DNA of 64,000 bases from ZC4RG30 sp965652645 (GTDB lineage: Bacteria; Pseudomonadota; Gammaproteobacteria; Steroidobacterales; Steroidobacteraceae), in contig CBFGXE010000005.1 in the NCBI GenBank assembly GCA_965652645.1, positions 1 to 64,000 of the forward strand, in the 5' to 3' direction. Positions 9,965 through 19,028 of the stretch are shown here, one piece after another. Within the stretch, counting starts at the first letter, position 1; each line of letters begins with the position of its first letter. Under the pieces are notes generated by a model that was given only the letters and a program-made list of their open reading frames with translations, did not search any database and was not told the DNA's origin. The position numbers and the translations under genes were made by a program.

Positions 9965-10849
9965 TCAGGCTTCGGCGGCCGGCACCGCGACGGGCAGTGC
10001 CGGCTTGCTGGTGAGCATGCGCAGCAGGCGGGCAATGCCGTCACGCTGGTCGCGCCGGTCCATGATCAGGTCGATGGCGCCCTTCTCCAGCAGGAACTCG
10101 CTGCGCTGGAAGCCCTCCGGCAGCGTCTCGCGCACGGTCTGCGCGATCACGCGCGGACCGGCAAAGCCGATCAGTGCACGCGGCTCGCCGATGTTGATGT
10201 CGCCCAACATGGCCAGGCTCGCCGAGACGCCACCGGTAGTGGGGTCGGTAAGCACCGAGATGTAGGGCAGCTTCGCCGCCGCCAGCCGCGCCAGCGCGGC
10301 ACTGGTCTTGGCCATCTGCATCAGCGACAGCAGCGCCTCCTGCATGCGCGCACCGCCGGTGGCCGAGAAGCACACCAGGGGAGCGCGCTCGGCAATGGCA
10401 CGCATGGCGGCGCGGTGGAAACGCTCGCCCACCACCGAACCCATGGAACCGCCGAGGAAGGAGAACTCGAAGGCGCAGGCCACGAGGGGCTCGCCATGCA
10501 GCCGGCCGGCCATGGCCACCAGCGCATCGCGCTCGTTGGTGGACTTCTGCGCGGCGGCCAGGCGGTCCTTGTATTTCTTGCTGTCCTTGAACTTCAGCGG
10601 ATCCTCAGGGGACACGCTGGCGCCGATCTCCACGCCGCTGTCCGGATCCAGGAAACGCAGCAGCCGCTCGCGCGCATGCATGCGCATGTGATGGCTGCAC
10701 TTGGGGCAGACATGCAGGTTGCGCTCCAGCTCGGCGCGGTAGAGCACCGCATCGCAGGCCGGGCACTTGCTCCACAGGCCCTCGGGCACGGAACGCACGC
10801 GGCGCTCGGTCTTGATGCGCGAGGGAACGATCTTTTCAAACCAGGACAT
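9965..10849 (-). CDS. accD: Acetyl-CoA carboxylase carboxyltransferase beta subunit
   Basis: AccD, with AccA, transfers carboxyl from biotin to acetyl-CoA to make malonyl-CoA, the first step in fatty acid synthesis. The start MSWFEKIVPSRI at 10849 is the canonical family N-terminus; the open frame upstream is an overlap with truA in another frame. The four-Cys zinc finger is present as CPACD near 29 and CPKCSHH near 48. The carboxyltransferase core includes GGARMQEALLSLMQMAKT and GGVSASLAMLGD. The 294-residue length is close to the 304 of E. coli. It begins only two bases after truA, so trpF or trpBA genes that often sit here are missing. Confidence 0.97.
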   Translation of the reverse strand: MSWFEKIVPSRIKTERRVRSVPEGLWSKCPACDAVLYRAELERNLHVCPKCSHHMRMHARERLLRFLDPDSGVEIGASVSPEDPLKFKDSKKYKDRLAAAQKSTNERDALVAMAGRLHGEPLVACAFEFSFLGGSMGSVVGERFHRAAMRAIAERAPLVCFSATGGARMQEALLSLMQMAKTSAALARLAAAKLPYISVLTDPTTGGVSASLAMLGDINIGEPRALIGFAGPRVIAQTVRETLPEGFQRSEFLLEKGAIDLIMDRRDQRDGIARLLRMLTSKPALPVAVPAAEA

Positions 10850-10851
10850 GC

Positions 10852-11661
10852 CTACCCCAGAAGGTCGGCCGGACAGCCGGCCGGGTCCGGCATGATATCG
10901 GAATCGCCCGGCAGTCCGAATACCGGCGGATAGTGCACGCGCCAGAAATACAGTCCCGAGGCGGGCGCCGTTGCGGGAGCGAGACGACGGTCGCGCCCCG
11001 CCAACACTTCGGCGGCGAATCGTGGCGGTGCCGCGCCCTGGCCGATGTGGATCAGGAGGCCCGCGATGTTGCGCACCATGTGATGCAGGAAGGCGTTGGC
11101 AGTCACTTCCAGCAGCACGAAATCGCCACATCGCACCACGCGCAGCGCCGTGAGGTCGCGCACCGGCGAACGCGCCTGGCATTCGGCGGCACGCAAGGCG
11201 CTGAAATCATGGCTGCCGAGCAGATGCCGCACGGCCTCGCGCATGGGCTCCACGTCCAGTGGCCGGTGCAGGAAGGCGACCTTGCCGGCCGATAGCGCGC
11301 CACGCGCGCTGCGGTTGAGGATGCAGTAGCGGTAGGTACGCGCCAATGCGCTGTAGCGGGCATGGAAATGACCCGGCACCTCCCGTACCCAGCGCAGCGC
11401 CACCGTGGGCGGCAAGGCGCTGTTGGCGCCCAGCAGCAGCGCGCGCTCGCTGCGCACGCTGGCAAGCTCGAAGTGCGCCACCTGTCCACGCGCATGCACG
11501 CCGGCGTCGGTACGGCCGGCCGCGGTGAGTTCCACTGCGTGGTCGCAGACGCTGCCCAGGGCCTCCTGAAGGGATTGCTGTACTGATGGCGCCGCCGGCT
11601 GTTGTTGCCAGCCGGCGAAGGCACCGCCGTCGTACTCGATGCCGACGGCGATCCGTGGCAT
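10852..11661 (-). CDS. truA: tRNA pseudouridine(38-40) synthase
   Basis: TruA isomerises uridines 38, 39 and 40 in the anticodon stem-loop of many tRNAs. The 269-residue protein matches E. coli TruA (270). Signatures are GIEYDGGAFAGWQQQ at the N-terminus, the catalytic Asp in AAGRTDAGVHA near residue 52, and RTYRYCILN near 108, with FLHHMVRNIAG near 190. Its ATG is 11 bp after the fimV stop and it runs directly into accD, so the fimV-truA-accD segment is likely one transcript. Confidence 0.97.
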   Translation of the reverse strand: MPRIAVGIEYDGGAFAGWQQQPAAPSVQQSLQEALGSVCDHAVELTAAGRTDAGVHARGQVAHFELASVRSERALLLGANSALPPTVALRWVREVPGHFHARYSALARTYRYCILNRSARGALSAGKVAFLHRPLDVEPMREAVRHLLGSHDFSALRAAECQARSPVRDLTALRVVRCGDFVLLEVTANAFLHHMVRNIAGLLIHIGQGAAPPRFAAEVLAGRDRRLAPATAPASGLYFWRVHYPPVFGLPGDSDIMPDPAGCPADLLG

Positions 11662-11672
11662 GTGCGCGAACG

Positions 11673-14363
11673 TCAGCCGGGGATGGAATCCAGCAGGCGC
11701 TGGGCTTCCTGCCGCTGGCCCTCGGAGCCTTCCTGCAGCACTTCGTTGAGGATGCTGCGGGCCCCGTCCGGATCACCCATGTCCATGTACGCGCGCGCGA
11801 GGTCGAGCTTGGTGCCGACTTCGCTCATCGTGACCGGCTCCAGTTCCTTCGGCGCTTCATCGACGATGGTGGAATCAAGCACCGTGGGATCGATGCGCTG
11901 CGTGTTCTGCCAGTCGTCCGCGGACTTGTCCGGCGCGCCCACGTCGAGGTCGAGTTCTGCCGCCCCGCCGTCGAGCGACGGCGCCAGGCTGGTGTCGTCC
12001 GTGCCCAGGTCCATGTCGAGCCCCGTGGCGGCATCGCCCAGGTCGAGGTCGGTGATGGGCAGCATCTCGGTGCGCTGGCTGGCATCGGCGCTGGCCAGCA
12101 GCTCGCGCGAGGTCTCGTCCATGCCGGCCACCAGCGTGGGCGCGTCGGCTGCCGCATCCTCGGCATCGGGCGGCACCATGCCCGTGCCGGTGGCTTCGAG
12201 CTTGCCCAGGTCGAGGCCCAGGTCATCCAGTGCCAGCTCGGCCGTCTGGTCGGGCGAGCCCTTGAAGGGGGCGTGCGCGTCGATCTTGCCGGCCAGCGTG
12301 TTCTCGATGTCGAGCGCCGGCTGTTCGATGGTGGGTGCGTTGATGGCGTCGAGCCCCGGCTGCGCCATCTGGCGCGTGGTGGCCGTCGGCGCCTGGTCCT
12401 CGGGACCGCGCAGGTCATCGAACATGAAGTCGAGGCCGCCCTCGGCGTCCAGCGGCTTCAGCGAAGTGTCGGTGCTGCCACCCAGGTTCAGGTCGATGCC
12501 GGTGTCGCCGGTGTCGGAGCCGCCCTCGGGCAGGTTGAAGTCGACCAGGTTCTGGCCGCCCTCGAGGTTGAGGTCGACGGAAGTCTGCGCGGCAACCTGC
12601 GACTGGTGGAAAAGAACGTCTTCGGGGGCAAGCTGCTTGCCCATGATGACGACCTTCTCCCATTCGCCCGGGGGCGCGCTGCTGCGCGTGTCCGAGAGCT
12701 CGCGCGCAGTCTGGAGGAACTGCTCCTTGTTGCCCCACACGAAATAGACTTCGAGCAGCTTGAGCTTCAGGTCGCGGCGCTCCGGCTCGCGCTTCAGCGC
12801 TGCCTTCACCAGGTCGGCCGCCTGGTCGTAGAGACCATAGGCCATGTGGAAGTCGGCCTCGGCCAGCGGGTCGCCCTGCTCCAGCGCCATCGCGCCCATG
12901 GTGGCGGCGGTGGCACCCTCGTCGAGATCGACGGTGCGCGTCTCGCGGCGCACCGGACGCTCGTGCTGGCCAGTGCCCTCCTCCACCACGATGTCGGAGT
13001 CGCGCCCCTCGGTGGGCTTGCGCAGCGGGAAGGTGTCGGAGGCGGAATCACGCTCCCCGGGCAGCACGAAGTCATCCAGCGACGGCGCGGCAGGGGCGAA
13101 GGTGGCGGCGGCCTCGCTGCGACGGCGGCGGGCCAGCACGGCCAGCAGCGCGAGCAGCAGCACCAGGGCTCCCGCCCCGTACATCCACTTTTCCTTCAGG
13201 GTGTCGAGCAGGCCCGGCGACTCATCGGCGGGCGGCGTCGGAGCGGGGCGGGCTTCGGCGGGAGCCGGTTCCGCGGGAGCAGGCTCGGCCTCCTCAGTAC
13301 CCTCGCCGGCTTCGGCGGAGGTTTCGGCAGACTCGGGAGTCTCCCCTGCCGGGGGCGCGGGCTCGGCCGGCGTTTCGGGCGCCTGGCTGCGCTGCAGGTT
13401 GGCCAGCTCCGGGCTGTCGAGGGCGATGGGGCGGTCGGCCGGGGCGGCAGGCGTGGTGCCTGCACCCGCGCCGGTGCCCTCGCCGGTCTGGCCGGTGCCG
13501 GCAGGTTCGCTGGGCGGCACCAGCCGCAGGCGGGCGTCGTCGCCGGACTGCTGTACCGAAGCCAGCCAGCTTGCCATCTGGCTGCGCACCTCGGCGTTGG
13601 CCTCGGCGCGGTCGATGGCCGCCACGGCGCTGCTGTCGGGCAGGCTCAGCCTGGCGCCGGCACGCAGCTGGTTGATGTTGCCCCCGAATGCCTGGGGGTT
13701 GGCGCGGTAGACCGCCAGCATGGCCTGGCTGCGGTCCTGCTCGCCATATTCGCGGGAAATGATGCTCGAGAGCGTGTCGCCCCGCTGCACGGTGTATTCA
13801 CCGCCGCCGCCGGGCGTGGTCGCCACGGGCGCGGGGGACGGGGCGGGAGCCGGACGCGGGGGAGCCTGCACAGGCGGCGGGGCCACCGGCGCGGGGGTCG
13901 GGCCCACCACATTGCCGCCCGCGTCACCCACCACCGGGGCAGCCACCGGCGCAGGCGCCGTGGTGGTGCTCTGGAAGGTGGGCGGGTCGAGCAGCAGCGT
14001 GTATTCCTTCAGCAGGCGGGTGCCGCTGCCGCGCAGGTCGATCAGCACCACCAGGAAGGGCTCGACAATGGGCTGGCTGGAGGTCAGCCGCACGACGTTG
14101 CGACCATCGCGCAGACGCTCGGTGCCGAGCTGGATGTTGCTCAAAAAGCCCGGATATTCAAGGCCATGGCGGACGAAGTCGTCGCGCGAGGCCAGCGTGA
14201 CCTGCATCGAGGCGAGCTCTTCGGGTGTGGCGAAGAGCTCGATTTCCGCGTTGAGCGGGGCGTTGAGGAAGGACCTGACGGTCTCATCTCCCAGGCCCAG
14301 GGCCTGAGAGATGCCGGGCACTGCCGCCAGCAATGCCGCCGCGCTCACCAGTCTAAAACGCAT
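11673..14363 (-). CDS. fimV: FimV/HubP-type polar peptidoglycan-binding protein
   Basis: An 896-residue single-pass inner-membrane protein. In order: signal peptide (MRFRLVSAAALLAAVPGISQ), the FimV N-terminal domain beginning LGLGDETVRSFLNAPLNAEI, a Pro/Ala linker, a LysM domain (EYTVQRGDTLSSIISREYG, near 190-240), a charged Glu/Ala/Pro region, one transmembrane helix (GALVLLLALLAVLA) followed by RRRR, an acidic cytoplasmic region with repeated LDL/DLNLG stretches, TPR-like segments, and the conserved FimV C-terminus (VGTKLDLARAYMDMGDPDGA). The family organises cell poles, type IV pili and twitching. Gene order asd-fimV-truA is that of Pseudomonas. An SD-like GGGGAG precedes the ATG. Confidence 0.94.
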   Translation of the reverse strand: MRFRLVSAAALLAAVPGISQALGLGDETVRSFLNAPLNAEIELFATPEELASMQVTLASRDDFVRHGLEYPGFLSNIQLGTERLRDGRNVVRLTSSQPIVEPFLVVLIDLRGSGTRLLKEYTLLLDPPTFQSTTTAPAPVAAPVVGDAGGNVVGPTPAPVAPPPVQAPPRPAPAPSPAPVATTPGGGGEYTVQRGDTLSSIISREYGEQDRSQAMLAVYRANPQAFGGNINQLRAGARLSLPDSSAVAAIDRAEANAEVRSQMASWLASVQQSGDDARLRLVPPSEPAGTGQTGEGTGAGAGTTPAAPADRPIALDSPELANLQRSQAPETPAEPAPPAGETPESAETSAEAGEGTEEAEPAPAEPAPAEARPAPTPPADESPGLLDTLKEKWMYGAGALVLLLALLAVLARRRRSEAAATFAPAAPSLDDFVLPGERDSASDTFPLRKPTEGRDSDIVVEEGTGQHERPVRRETRTVDLDEGATAATMGAMALEQGDPLAEADFHMAYGLYDQAADLVKAALKREPERRDLKLKLLEVYFVWGNKEQFLQTARELSDTRSSAPPGEWEKVVIMGKQLAPEDVLFHQSQVAAQTSVDLNLEGGQNLVDFNLPEGGSDTGDTGIDLNLGGSTDTSLKPLDAEGGLDFMFDDLRGPEDQAPTATTRQMAQPGLDAINAPTIEQPALDIENTLAGKIDAHAPFKGSPDQTAELALDDLGLDLGKLEATGTGMVPPDAEDAAADAPTLVAGMDETSRELLASADASQRTEMLPITDLDLGDAATGLDMDLGTDDTSLAPSLDGGAAELDLDVGAPDKSADDWQNTQRIDPTVLDSTIVDEAPKELEPVTMSEVGTKLDLARAYMDMGDPDGARSILNEVLQEGSEGQRQEAQRLLDSIPG

Positions 14364-14390
14364 CAGGACTCCCCGAGAGACCCATCAATT

Positions 14391-14425
14391 ACGAATCCTG
14401 ACGGAAAACATATGCTTGGATTCGT
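14391..14425. repeat. Inverted repeat in front of fimV
   Basis: ACGAATCC at 14391-14398 is repeated as its exact reverse complement GGATTCGT at 14418-14425, separated by 19 bases. It lies between the fimV start and the asd stop. The spacing suits either a two-site operator or a weak hairpin in the fimV leader; no T-run follows, so it is not a typical terminator. Confidence 0.4.
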
Positions 14426-14459
14426 CTTCCCGCGTTGACGCAAGTCACACGAATATAAC

Positions 14460-15485
14460 TTAACGCAACAGGTAGTCGCGGACCAGTATTTCGGCGATCT
14501 GCACGCTATTGGTGGCGGCACCCTTGCGCACGTTGTCGGACACGACCCACAGGTCGAGCCCGCGCTCGTGCGAGATGTCCTCGCGGATGCGGCCCACGTA
14601 CACCGTGTCGTTGCCGACGGCCTCGGTGGCCGCGGTGGGATAACCACCCGGCACGCGCTCATCGAGCACCGTCACGCCCGGCGCCTTGCGCAGCAGTTCG
14701 GTGGCCTCGGCGGCGGTGAGCTTGCGGCGGGTCTCGATGTGCACGGCCTCGGAATGCCCGAAGAACACCGGCACGCGCACGCAGGTCGGATTCACCACGA
14801 TGGACTTGTCGAGGATCTTCTGGGTCTCCCAGAACATCTTCATCTCTTCCTTCGTATAGCCGTTGTCCTGGAACTTGTCGATCTGCGGCACCACGTTGAA
14901 GGCGATCCGCCTGGCGATCACCTTCGGCTCGACGCTGCGGCCGTTGAGCAGCTCGCCGCTCTGGTTGGCCAGCTCATCGACCGCTTCCTTGCCCGCGCCC
15001 GACACCGACTGGTACGTGCACACGTTGATGCGCGTGATGCCGGCCGCATCGTGCAGCGGCTTCAGCGCCACCAGCATCTGGATGGTGGAGCAGTTGGGAT
15101 TGGCGATGATGCCGCGGTTCCTGTACTGCGCGATGGCTTCCGGGTTGACCTCGGGCACCACCAGCGGGATGTCATCGTCGTAGCGGAACTGCGAGGTGTT
15201 GTCGATCACCACGCAACCGGCCGCACCGGCGATGGGCGCGTACTTCGCCGACACCTCCGCGCCGGCCGAGAACAGGCCGATCTGCGCGCGCGAGAAGTCG
15301 AAGGTCTCCACGTCGAGCACCGGGTAGGATTTGCCCTTCAGCGTCACCGTCTTGCCCAGCGAGCGGTTGCTCGCAAGCGGGAACAGTTCGCTGACGGGGA
15401 AATCGCGTTCCTCGAGAACGCTGATCATCGTGTCGCCGACGAGGCCGGTGGCCCCGAGCACGGCTACTCTCCAACCCTTGCTCAT
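14460..15485 (-). CDS. asd: Aspartate-semialdehyde dehydrogenase
   Basis: Asd reduces aspartyl-4-phosphate to the semialdehyde with NADPH, feeding lysine/diaminopimelate, threonine and methionine synthesis. N-terminal nucleotide motif VAVLGATGLVGD, catalytic Cys in NPNCSTIQML near residue 132, and substrate-binding QSVSGAGKEAVDEL are visible. It is of the shorter (about 340 residue) class rather than the 367-residue E. coli type. Two adjacent Met codons open the frame; I chose the second (15485) because AGAGGG then sits five bases away rather than two. It precedes fimV as in Pseudomonas. Confidence 0.96.
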   Translation of the reverse strand: MSKGWRVAVLGATGLVGDTMISVLEERDFPVSELFPLASNRSLGKTVTLKGKSYPVLDVETFDFSRAQIGLFSAGAEVSAKYAPIAGAAGCVVIDNTSQFRYDDDIPLVVPEVNPEAIAQYRNRGIIANPNCSTIQMLVALKPLHDAAGITRINVCTYQSVSGAGKEAVDELANQSGELLNGRSVEPKVIARRIAFNVVPQIDKFQDNGYTKEEMKMFWETQKILDKSIVVNPTCVRVPVFFGHSEAVHIETRRKLTAAEATELLRKAPGVTVLDERVPGGYPTAATEAVGNDTVYVGRIREDISHERGLDLWVVSDNVRKGAATNSVQIAEILVRDYLLR

Positions 15486-15543
15486 CATGACCCTCTGTGG
15501 AAGTGGAAAAACGCCGCCGGGCGGCTAGAACGCGCGGCGGATG

Positions 15544-16629
15544 TCAGATCGCAGGCGTGGATGATCGCACATCCGCGTTCTGCGCCCTGTGCCGCAGGTA
15601 GTGGTCCAGCAGCACGATGGCCAGCATGGCCTCGGCGATGGGCGTGGCCCTGAGGCCCACGCAGGGGTCGTGGCGGCCGGTGGTGACCACGTCGACGGGA
15701 TTGCCGCCCAGGTCAATGGTCTTCCCCGGCACCTGGATGCTGGAGGTGGGCTTCAGGGTGGCGTGGGCAATGATGTCCTGCCCGGTGGAAATGCCGCCCA
15801 GGATGCCGCCGGCATGGTTGGAGGCGAATCCCGCCGGCGTCAGCTCATCCCGGTGCCGGCTGCCGCGCTGCGATGCAACAGAAACCCCGTCACCGATTTC
15901 CACCGCCTTCACGGCATTGATGCTCATCAGCGCGTGGGCGATGTCGGCGTCCAGCCGGTCGAACACCGGCTCGCCCAGGCCCACCGGTACGCCGCGGGCG
16001 ATCACCGTGAGCTTCGCGCCCACCGAGTCACCCTCGCTGCGCAGTTTCCAGATCAGGTCCTCCAGCTCCTTCACCCGCGAGGGATCCGGGCAGAAGAAGG
16101 GATTTTCGTAGGCCGCCTCCGGATTCACCGGATCGAGGCGCAGCTCGCCCACCTGGCTCACGTAGCCCTGGATGCGCACGCCCAGGCGCGTGGCCAGGTA
16201 TTTGCGCGCGATGGCGCCGGCGGCCACGCGCATCACCGTCTCGCGCGCGGAGGAACGTCCGCCGCCGCGGTAGTCGCGCAGGCCGTACTTCTGCTGGTAG
16301 GTGTAGTCGGCGTGGCCGGGACGGAAGCGGTCCTTGATCTTCTCGTAGTCGCGCGAGCGCTGGTCGGTGTTCTCGATCAAGAGGCCGATGGGCGTGCCGG
16401 TGGTCACTCCCTCGAACACGCCGGAGAGGATGCGCACCTGGTCAGGCTCCTTCCTCTGGCTGGTGAACTGCGAGGTGCCGGTGCGGCGGCGCTCGATGTC
16501 GGCCATCAGGTCGGCCTCGGTGAGTGGCAGGCCGGGCGGGCAGCCATCGACGATGGCGCCCAGCGCCGGACCATGGCTCTCGCCGAAGGTCGTCACCACG
16601 AAGGACTTGCCGAAACTGTTGCCGCTCAC
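15544..16629 (-). CDS. aroC: Chorismate synthase
   Basis: AroC converts EPSP to chorismate with reduced FMN, the last shikimate step. The 361-residue product equals E. coli AroC in length when translation starts at the GTG at 16629. It then reads (M)SGNSFGKSFVVTTFGESHGP, the canonical N-terminus. Further signatures are YRGGGRSSARETVMRVAAGA and GGISTGQDI. The GTG overlaps the prmB stop (GTGA), so the two are translationally coupled, a pairing common in gammaproteobacteria. Confidence 0.97.
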   Translation of the reverse strand: MSGNSFGKSFVVTTFGESHGPALGAIVDGCPPGLPLTEADLMADIERRRTGTSQFTSQRKEPDQVRILSGVFEGVTTGTPIGLLIENTDQRSRDYEKIKDRFRPGHADYTYQQKYGLRDYRGGGRSSARETVMRVAAGAIARKYLATRLGVRIQGYVSQVGELRLDPVNPEAAYENPFFCPDPSRVKELEDLIWKLRSEGDSVGAKLTVIARGVPVGLGEPVFDRLDADIAHALMSINAVKAVEIGDGVSVASQRGSRHRDELTPAGFASNHAGGILGGISTGQDIIAHATLKPTSSIQVPGKTIDLGGNPVDVVTTGRHDPCVGLRATPIAEAMLAIVLLDHYLRHRAQNADVRSSTPAI

Positions 16630-17567
16630 CTTGCCACCTTGCGCAACTGCGCGGCGGTCAGCAGGAACACGCCGCCACCGCCACGCTCGAATGCCAGCCA
16701 CACGAAGGGCACCTGCGGGAACGCGCGGCGCACGCGCGTCTCGGTGTTGCCCACTTCAACCACCAGCACGCCCTCGTCGGTGAGATGGCGGGCGGCCTCG
16801 CGCAGCAGCCTGCGCACCGCGTCCATGCCATCGCGTCCCGAGCGCAGCGCCCCTGCGGGCTCATGCGCGTATTCCGGCGGAAGTCCGTTGAATTCCGCCG
16901 TTCCCACGTAGGGCGGATTGCTCACGATGATATCGTAGCGCTGCCCCTTCAGTGGGCTGAAAAAGTCCCCGTGCAGCAGCCGCACGCGCCGGCCCAGCTT
17001 CAGCGCCGCGCGGTTGATGCGCGCCACTTCCAGCGCCGCCGGATCGAGGTCCACGGCATCCACCAGCGCCGCGGGGAAATACGCCGCGGCGGCCAGGGCG
17101 ATGCAGCCTGAGCCGGTGCCCAGGTCGAGGATGCGGCGCACGCCTTCCGGTCGCACCCACGGAGCGAACCGCCTTTCGACCAGCTCCGCGATGGGCGAGC
17201 GCGGCACCAGCACGCGCTCGTCCACATGGAACGGCAGGCCGGCCCACCAGCAGCGCCTGGTGAGGTAGACGGCCGGGATGCGCTCGGCGATGCGGCGCTT
17301 CAGCAGCGCGTCGTAACGCTGCTCCGCGCGCGCCGGAACCGGGCGCGGCAGGTCGCGCGCCTCCAGCGGCCGCGCCAGTCCCTTCGCGTGGGCCAGCAGC
17401 GCCGCCGCGTCATCCACCGGACGCTCGGTGCCGTGGCCGTATTCCAGCTGCGCCCGCGCCAGGCGGCGGGTGCCACGCTGCAGCAGCTGCGCCGTCGTCG
17501 GGCGCGTTGCACCCGGAGCGGGGCGTCGCCTGTGGGATAATCGATTGATGACGCGCAAACGCTCCAC
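16626..17567 (-). CDS. prmB: Ribosomal protein L3 N5-glutamine methyltransferase
   Basis: PrmB methylates a glutamine of ribosomal protein L3 using S-adenosylmethionine. The SAM motif is LDLGTGSGCIALAAA near residue 146 and the catalytic NPPY loop is SNPPYVGTAEF near 215. The preceding YLTRRCWWAGLPFHVDERVLVPRSPI segment matches PrmB rather than PrmC. Length is 313 versus 310 in E. coli. The ATG at 17567 lies 20 bp inside the start of the divergent sco1 gene; an alternative TTG at 17558 shortens the overlap. The stop overlaps the aroC start. Confidence 0.93.
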   Translation of the reverse strand: MERLRVINRLSHRRRPAPGATRPTTAQLLQRGTRRLARAQLEYGHGTERPVDDAAALLAHAKGLARPLEARDLPRPVPARAEQRYDALLKRRIAERIPAVYLTRRCWWAGLPFHVDERVLVPRSPIAELVERRFAPWVRPEGVRRILDLGTGSGCIALAAAAYFPAALVDAVDLDPAALEVARINRAALKLGRRVRLLHGDFFSPLKGQRYDIIVSNPPYVGTAEFNGLPPEYAHEPAGALRSGRDGMDAVRRLLREAARHLTDEGVLVVEVGNTETRVRRAFPQVPFVWLAFERGGGGVFLLTAAQLRKVAR

Positions 17568-18162
17568 GCTCCTCTTCGTGCTGCCGATGATCCTGGCCGC
17601 GGCGGCGGCAGGCTACATGGTTTCAAGGCAGCTTGCCCGCGCGGTGCCGCAGCTGGCCAGCGGCACCGCCCTGCCCCAGCCGCGTCAGCTGCCCGCGTTC
17701 TCGCTCACGGACCACGATGGCGCGCCGTTCGGCAAGGCGGAGCTTGCGGGCAGGCCCTCGCTGGTGTTCTTCGGCTTCACGCACTGTCCCGACGTGTGCC
17801 CGATGACACTGGCGCAGATGGCGCAGCTGCGCCGCGACCCGGCGCTGTCTGGCCTCCGGCTGGTGTTCGTCACCGTGGATCCGGAGCGCGATGACACGGA
17901 AGCCCTGCGCCGCTACGTGAACGCCTTCGGGGAAGGCTTCACCGGCCTGCGCGGCGGGCACGATGCGCTGGATCCACTGCTGCAGGGACTGGGTGTGGCC
18001 CACTCCGTGCACCAGCTGCCGGGTGGCGGCTACACGGTGGATCATTCCGCGGCGCTCTATTACCTGAACTCGCGCGGCGAGTGGACTGCGGCCTTCACGC
18101 CGCCCTTCGACCTGGCCCTGCTGGGCAAGGACATTGCCACCCTGGTGGCCAGCGAGCGCTGA
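17548..18162 (+). CDS. SCO1/SenC copper chaperone-like thioredoxin-fold protein
   Basis: A 204-residue membrane-anchored periplasmic protein of the SCO1/SenC/PrrC family, which delivers copper to the CuA centre of cytochrome oxidase. An N-terminal anchor (LLFVLPMILAAAAAGYMV) is followed by a thioredoxin fold. The copper-binding CxxxC is in FTHCPDVCPMT near residue 80 and the third ligand His is in TVDHSAALYYL near 170. The start MTRKRSTLL at 17548 was chosen because it opens directly into the membrane anchor. Its stop overlaps the psd ATG (TGATG). No oxidase genes lie nearby. Confidence 0.9.
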   Translation: MTRKRSTLLFVLPMILAAAAAGYMVSRQLARAVPQLASGTALPQPRQLPAFSLTDHDGAPFGKAELAGRPSLVFFGFTHCPDVCPMTLAQMAQLRRDPALSGLRLVFVTVDPERDDTEALRRYVNAFGEGFTGLRGGHDALDPLLQGLGVAHSVHQLPGGGYTVDHSAALYYLNSRGEWTAAFTPPFDLALLGKDIATLVASER

Positions 18163-19028
18163 TGCTCTCCAACCTGAACATCCTGCTGCAGTACGTGCTG
18201 CCGCACCATGCCATCTCGCGCCTGGTGGGCTGGCTCACGCGCGTGCGCTGGCGTCCTTTCAAGAACGCCTTCACCAGGCTGTTCATGGCTGCCTTCAAGC
18301 CCGACCTCTCGGATGCCGAACAGCCGGACCCTTGCGCCTACGAAAATTTCAACGCCTTCTTCACGCGCGCGCTGAAGCCCGGCGCGCGCCCGCTGGCCGG
18401 CGATGCGCGCACGCTGGTCAGTCCCGTGGACGGCACCATGAGCCAGTGCGGACCACTGGACCGCAACCAGGTGCTGCAGGCCAAGGGGCGCCACTACACC
18501 ATCGAGGCGCTGCTGGCCGGTGCGGCCGGCTTGTGGGCGCCGCGTTTCGCCGGCGGCAGCTTCGCCACCATCTACCTTGCGCCTTACAACTACCACCGCA
18601 TCCACATGCCGGCCGACGGCACGCTGCGCGGGATCTGGTACGTGCCGGGGCGCCTGTTCAGCGTCAACAACACCGCGGCGCGCATGGTGCAGGCCGTGTT
18701 CGCGCGCAATGAGCGGCTGGTGCTGCTGTTCGAGGGACCGGCCGGTCCCTTCGCCGTGATCTTCGTCGGCGCGCTCAACGTGGGCAGCATGGCCACGATA
18801 TGGCACGGGGATGTCACGCCGCGCCGCCCGCGCAAGGTCACCGCCCTGCCGCTGCCGCCGGAGCCGGAGCGTTTCCGTGCCCGGGGCGAGGAGATCGGCC
18901 GCTTCAACATGGGCTCCACCGTGGTGCTGCTGTTCGGCCCGCAGGTGGCGGCGCTGGAGAACATCGACCCCGGCGCCACCATGCGCCTGGGGCAGCAGCT
19001 GGGCCGCCTCGGCCCCGGCGCCGCGTGA
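18162..19028 (+). CDS. psd: Phosphatidylserine decarboxylase
   Basis: Psd makes phosphatidylethanolamine from phosphatidylserine at the inner membrane. The proenzyme cleaves itself to form a pyruvoyl group. The self-cleavage site is FNMGSTVVLLF, with Gly251-Ser252; most homologues have LGST, so the Met is a small variation. The catalytic Asp and His are in SPVDGTMS (Asp90) and YHRIHMP (His148). The protein has 288 residues. Its ATG overlaps the sco1 stop and its stop overlaps the GTG of epmA, so sco1-psd-epmA form a tightly coupled operon. Confidence 0.96.
   Translation: MLSNLNILLQYVLPHHAISRLVGWLTRVRWRPFKNAFTRLFMAAFKPDLSDAEQPDPCAYENFNAFFTRALKPGARPLAGDARTLVSPVDGTMSQCGPLDRNQVLQAKGRHYTIEALLAGAAGLWAPRFAGGSFATIYLAPYNYHRIHMPADGTLRGIWYVPGRLFSVNNTAARMVQAVFARNERLVLLFEGPAGPFAVIFVGALNVGSMATIWHGDVTPRRPRKVTALPLPPEPERFRARGEEIGRFNMGSTVVLLFGPQVAALENIDPGATMRLGQQLGRLGPGAA

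Noticed and set aside
11586..14438. Very long plus-strand open frame opposite fimV
   Set aside because: High GC leaves few stops in the antisense frames; the translation is Arg/Gly/Ala-rich without domains, while fimV on the other strand has signal peptide, LysM and FimV domains.
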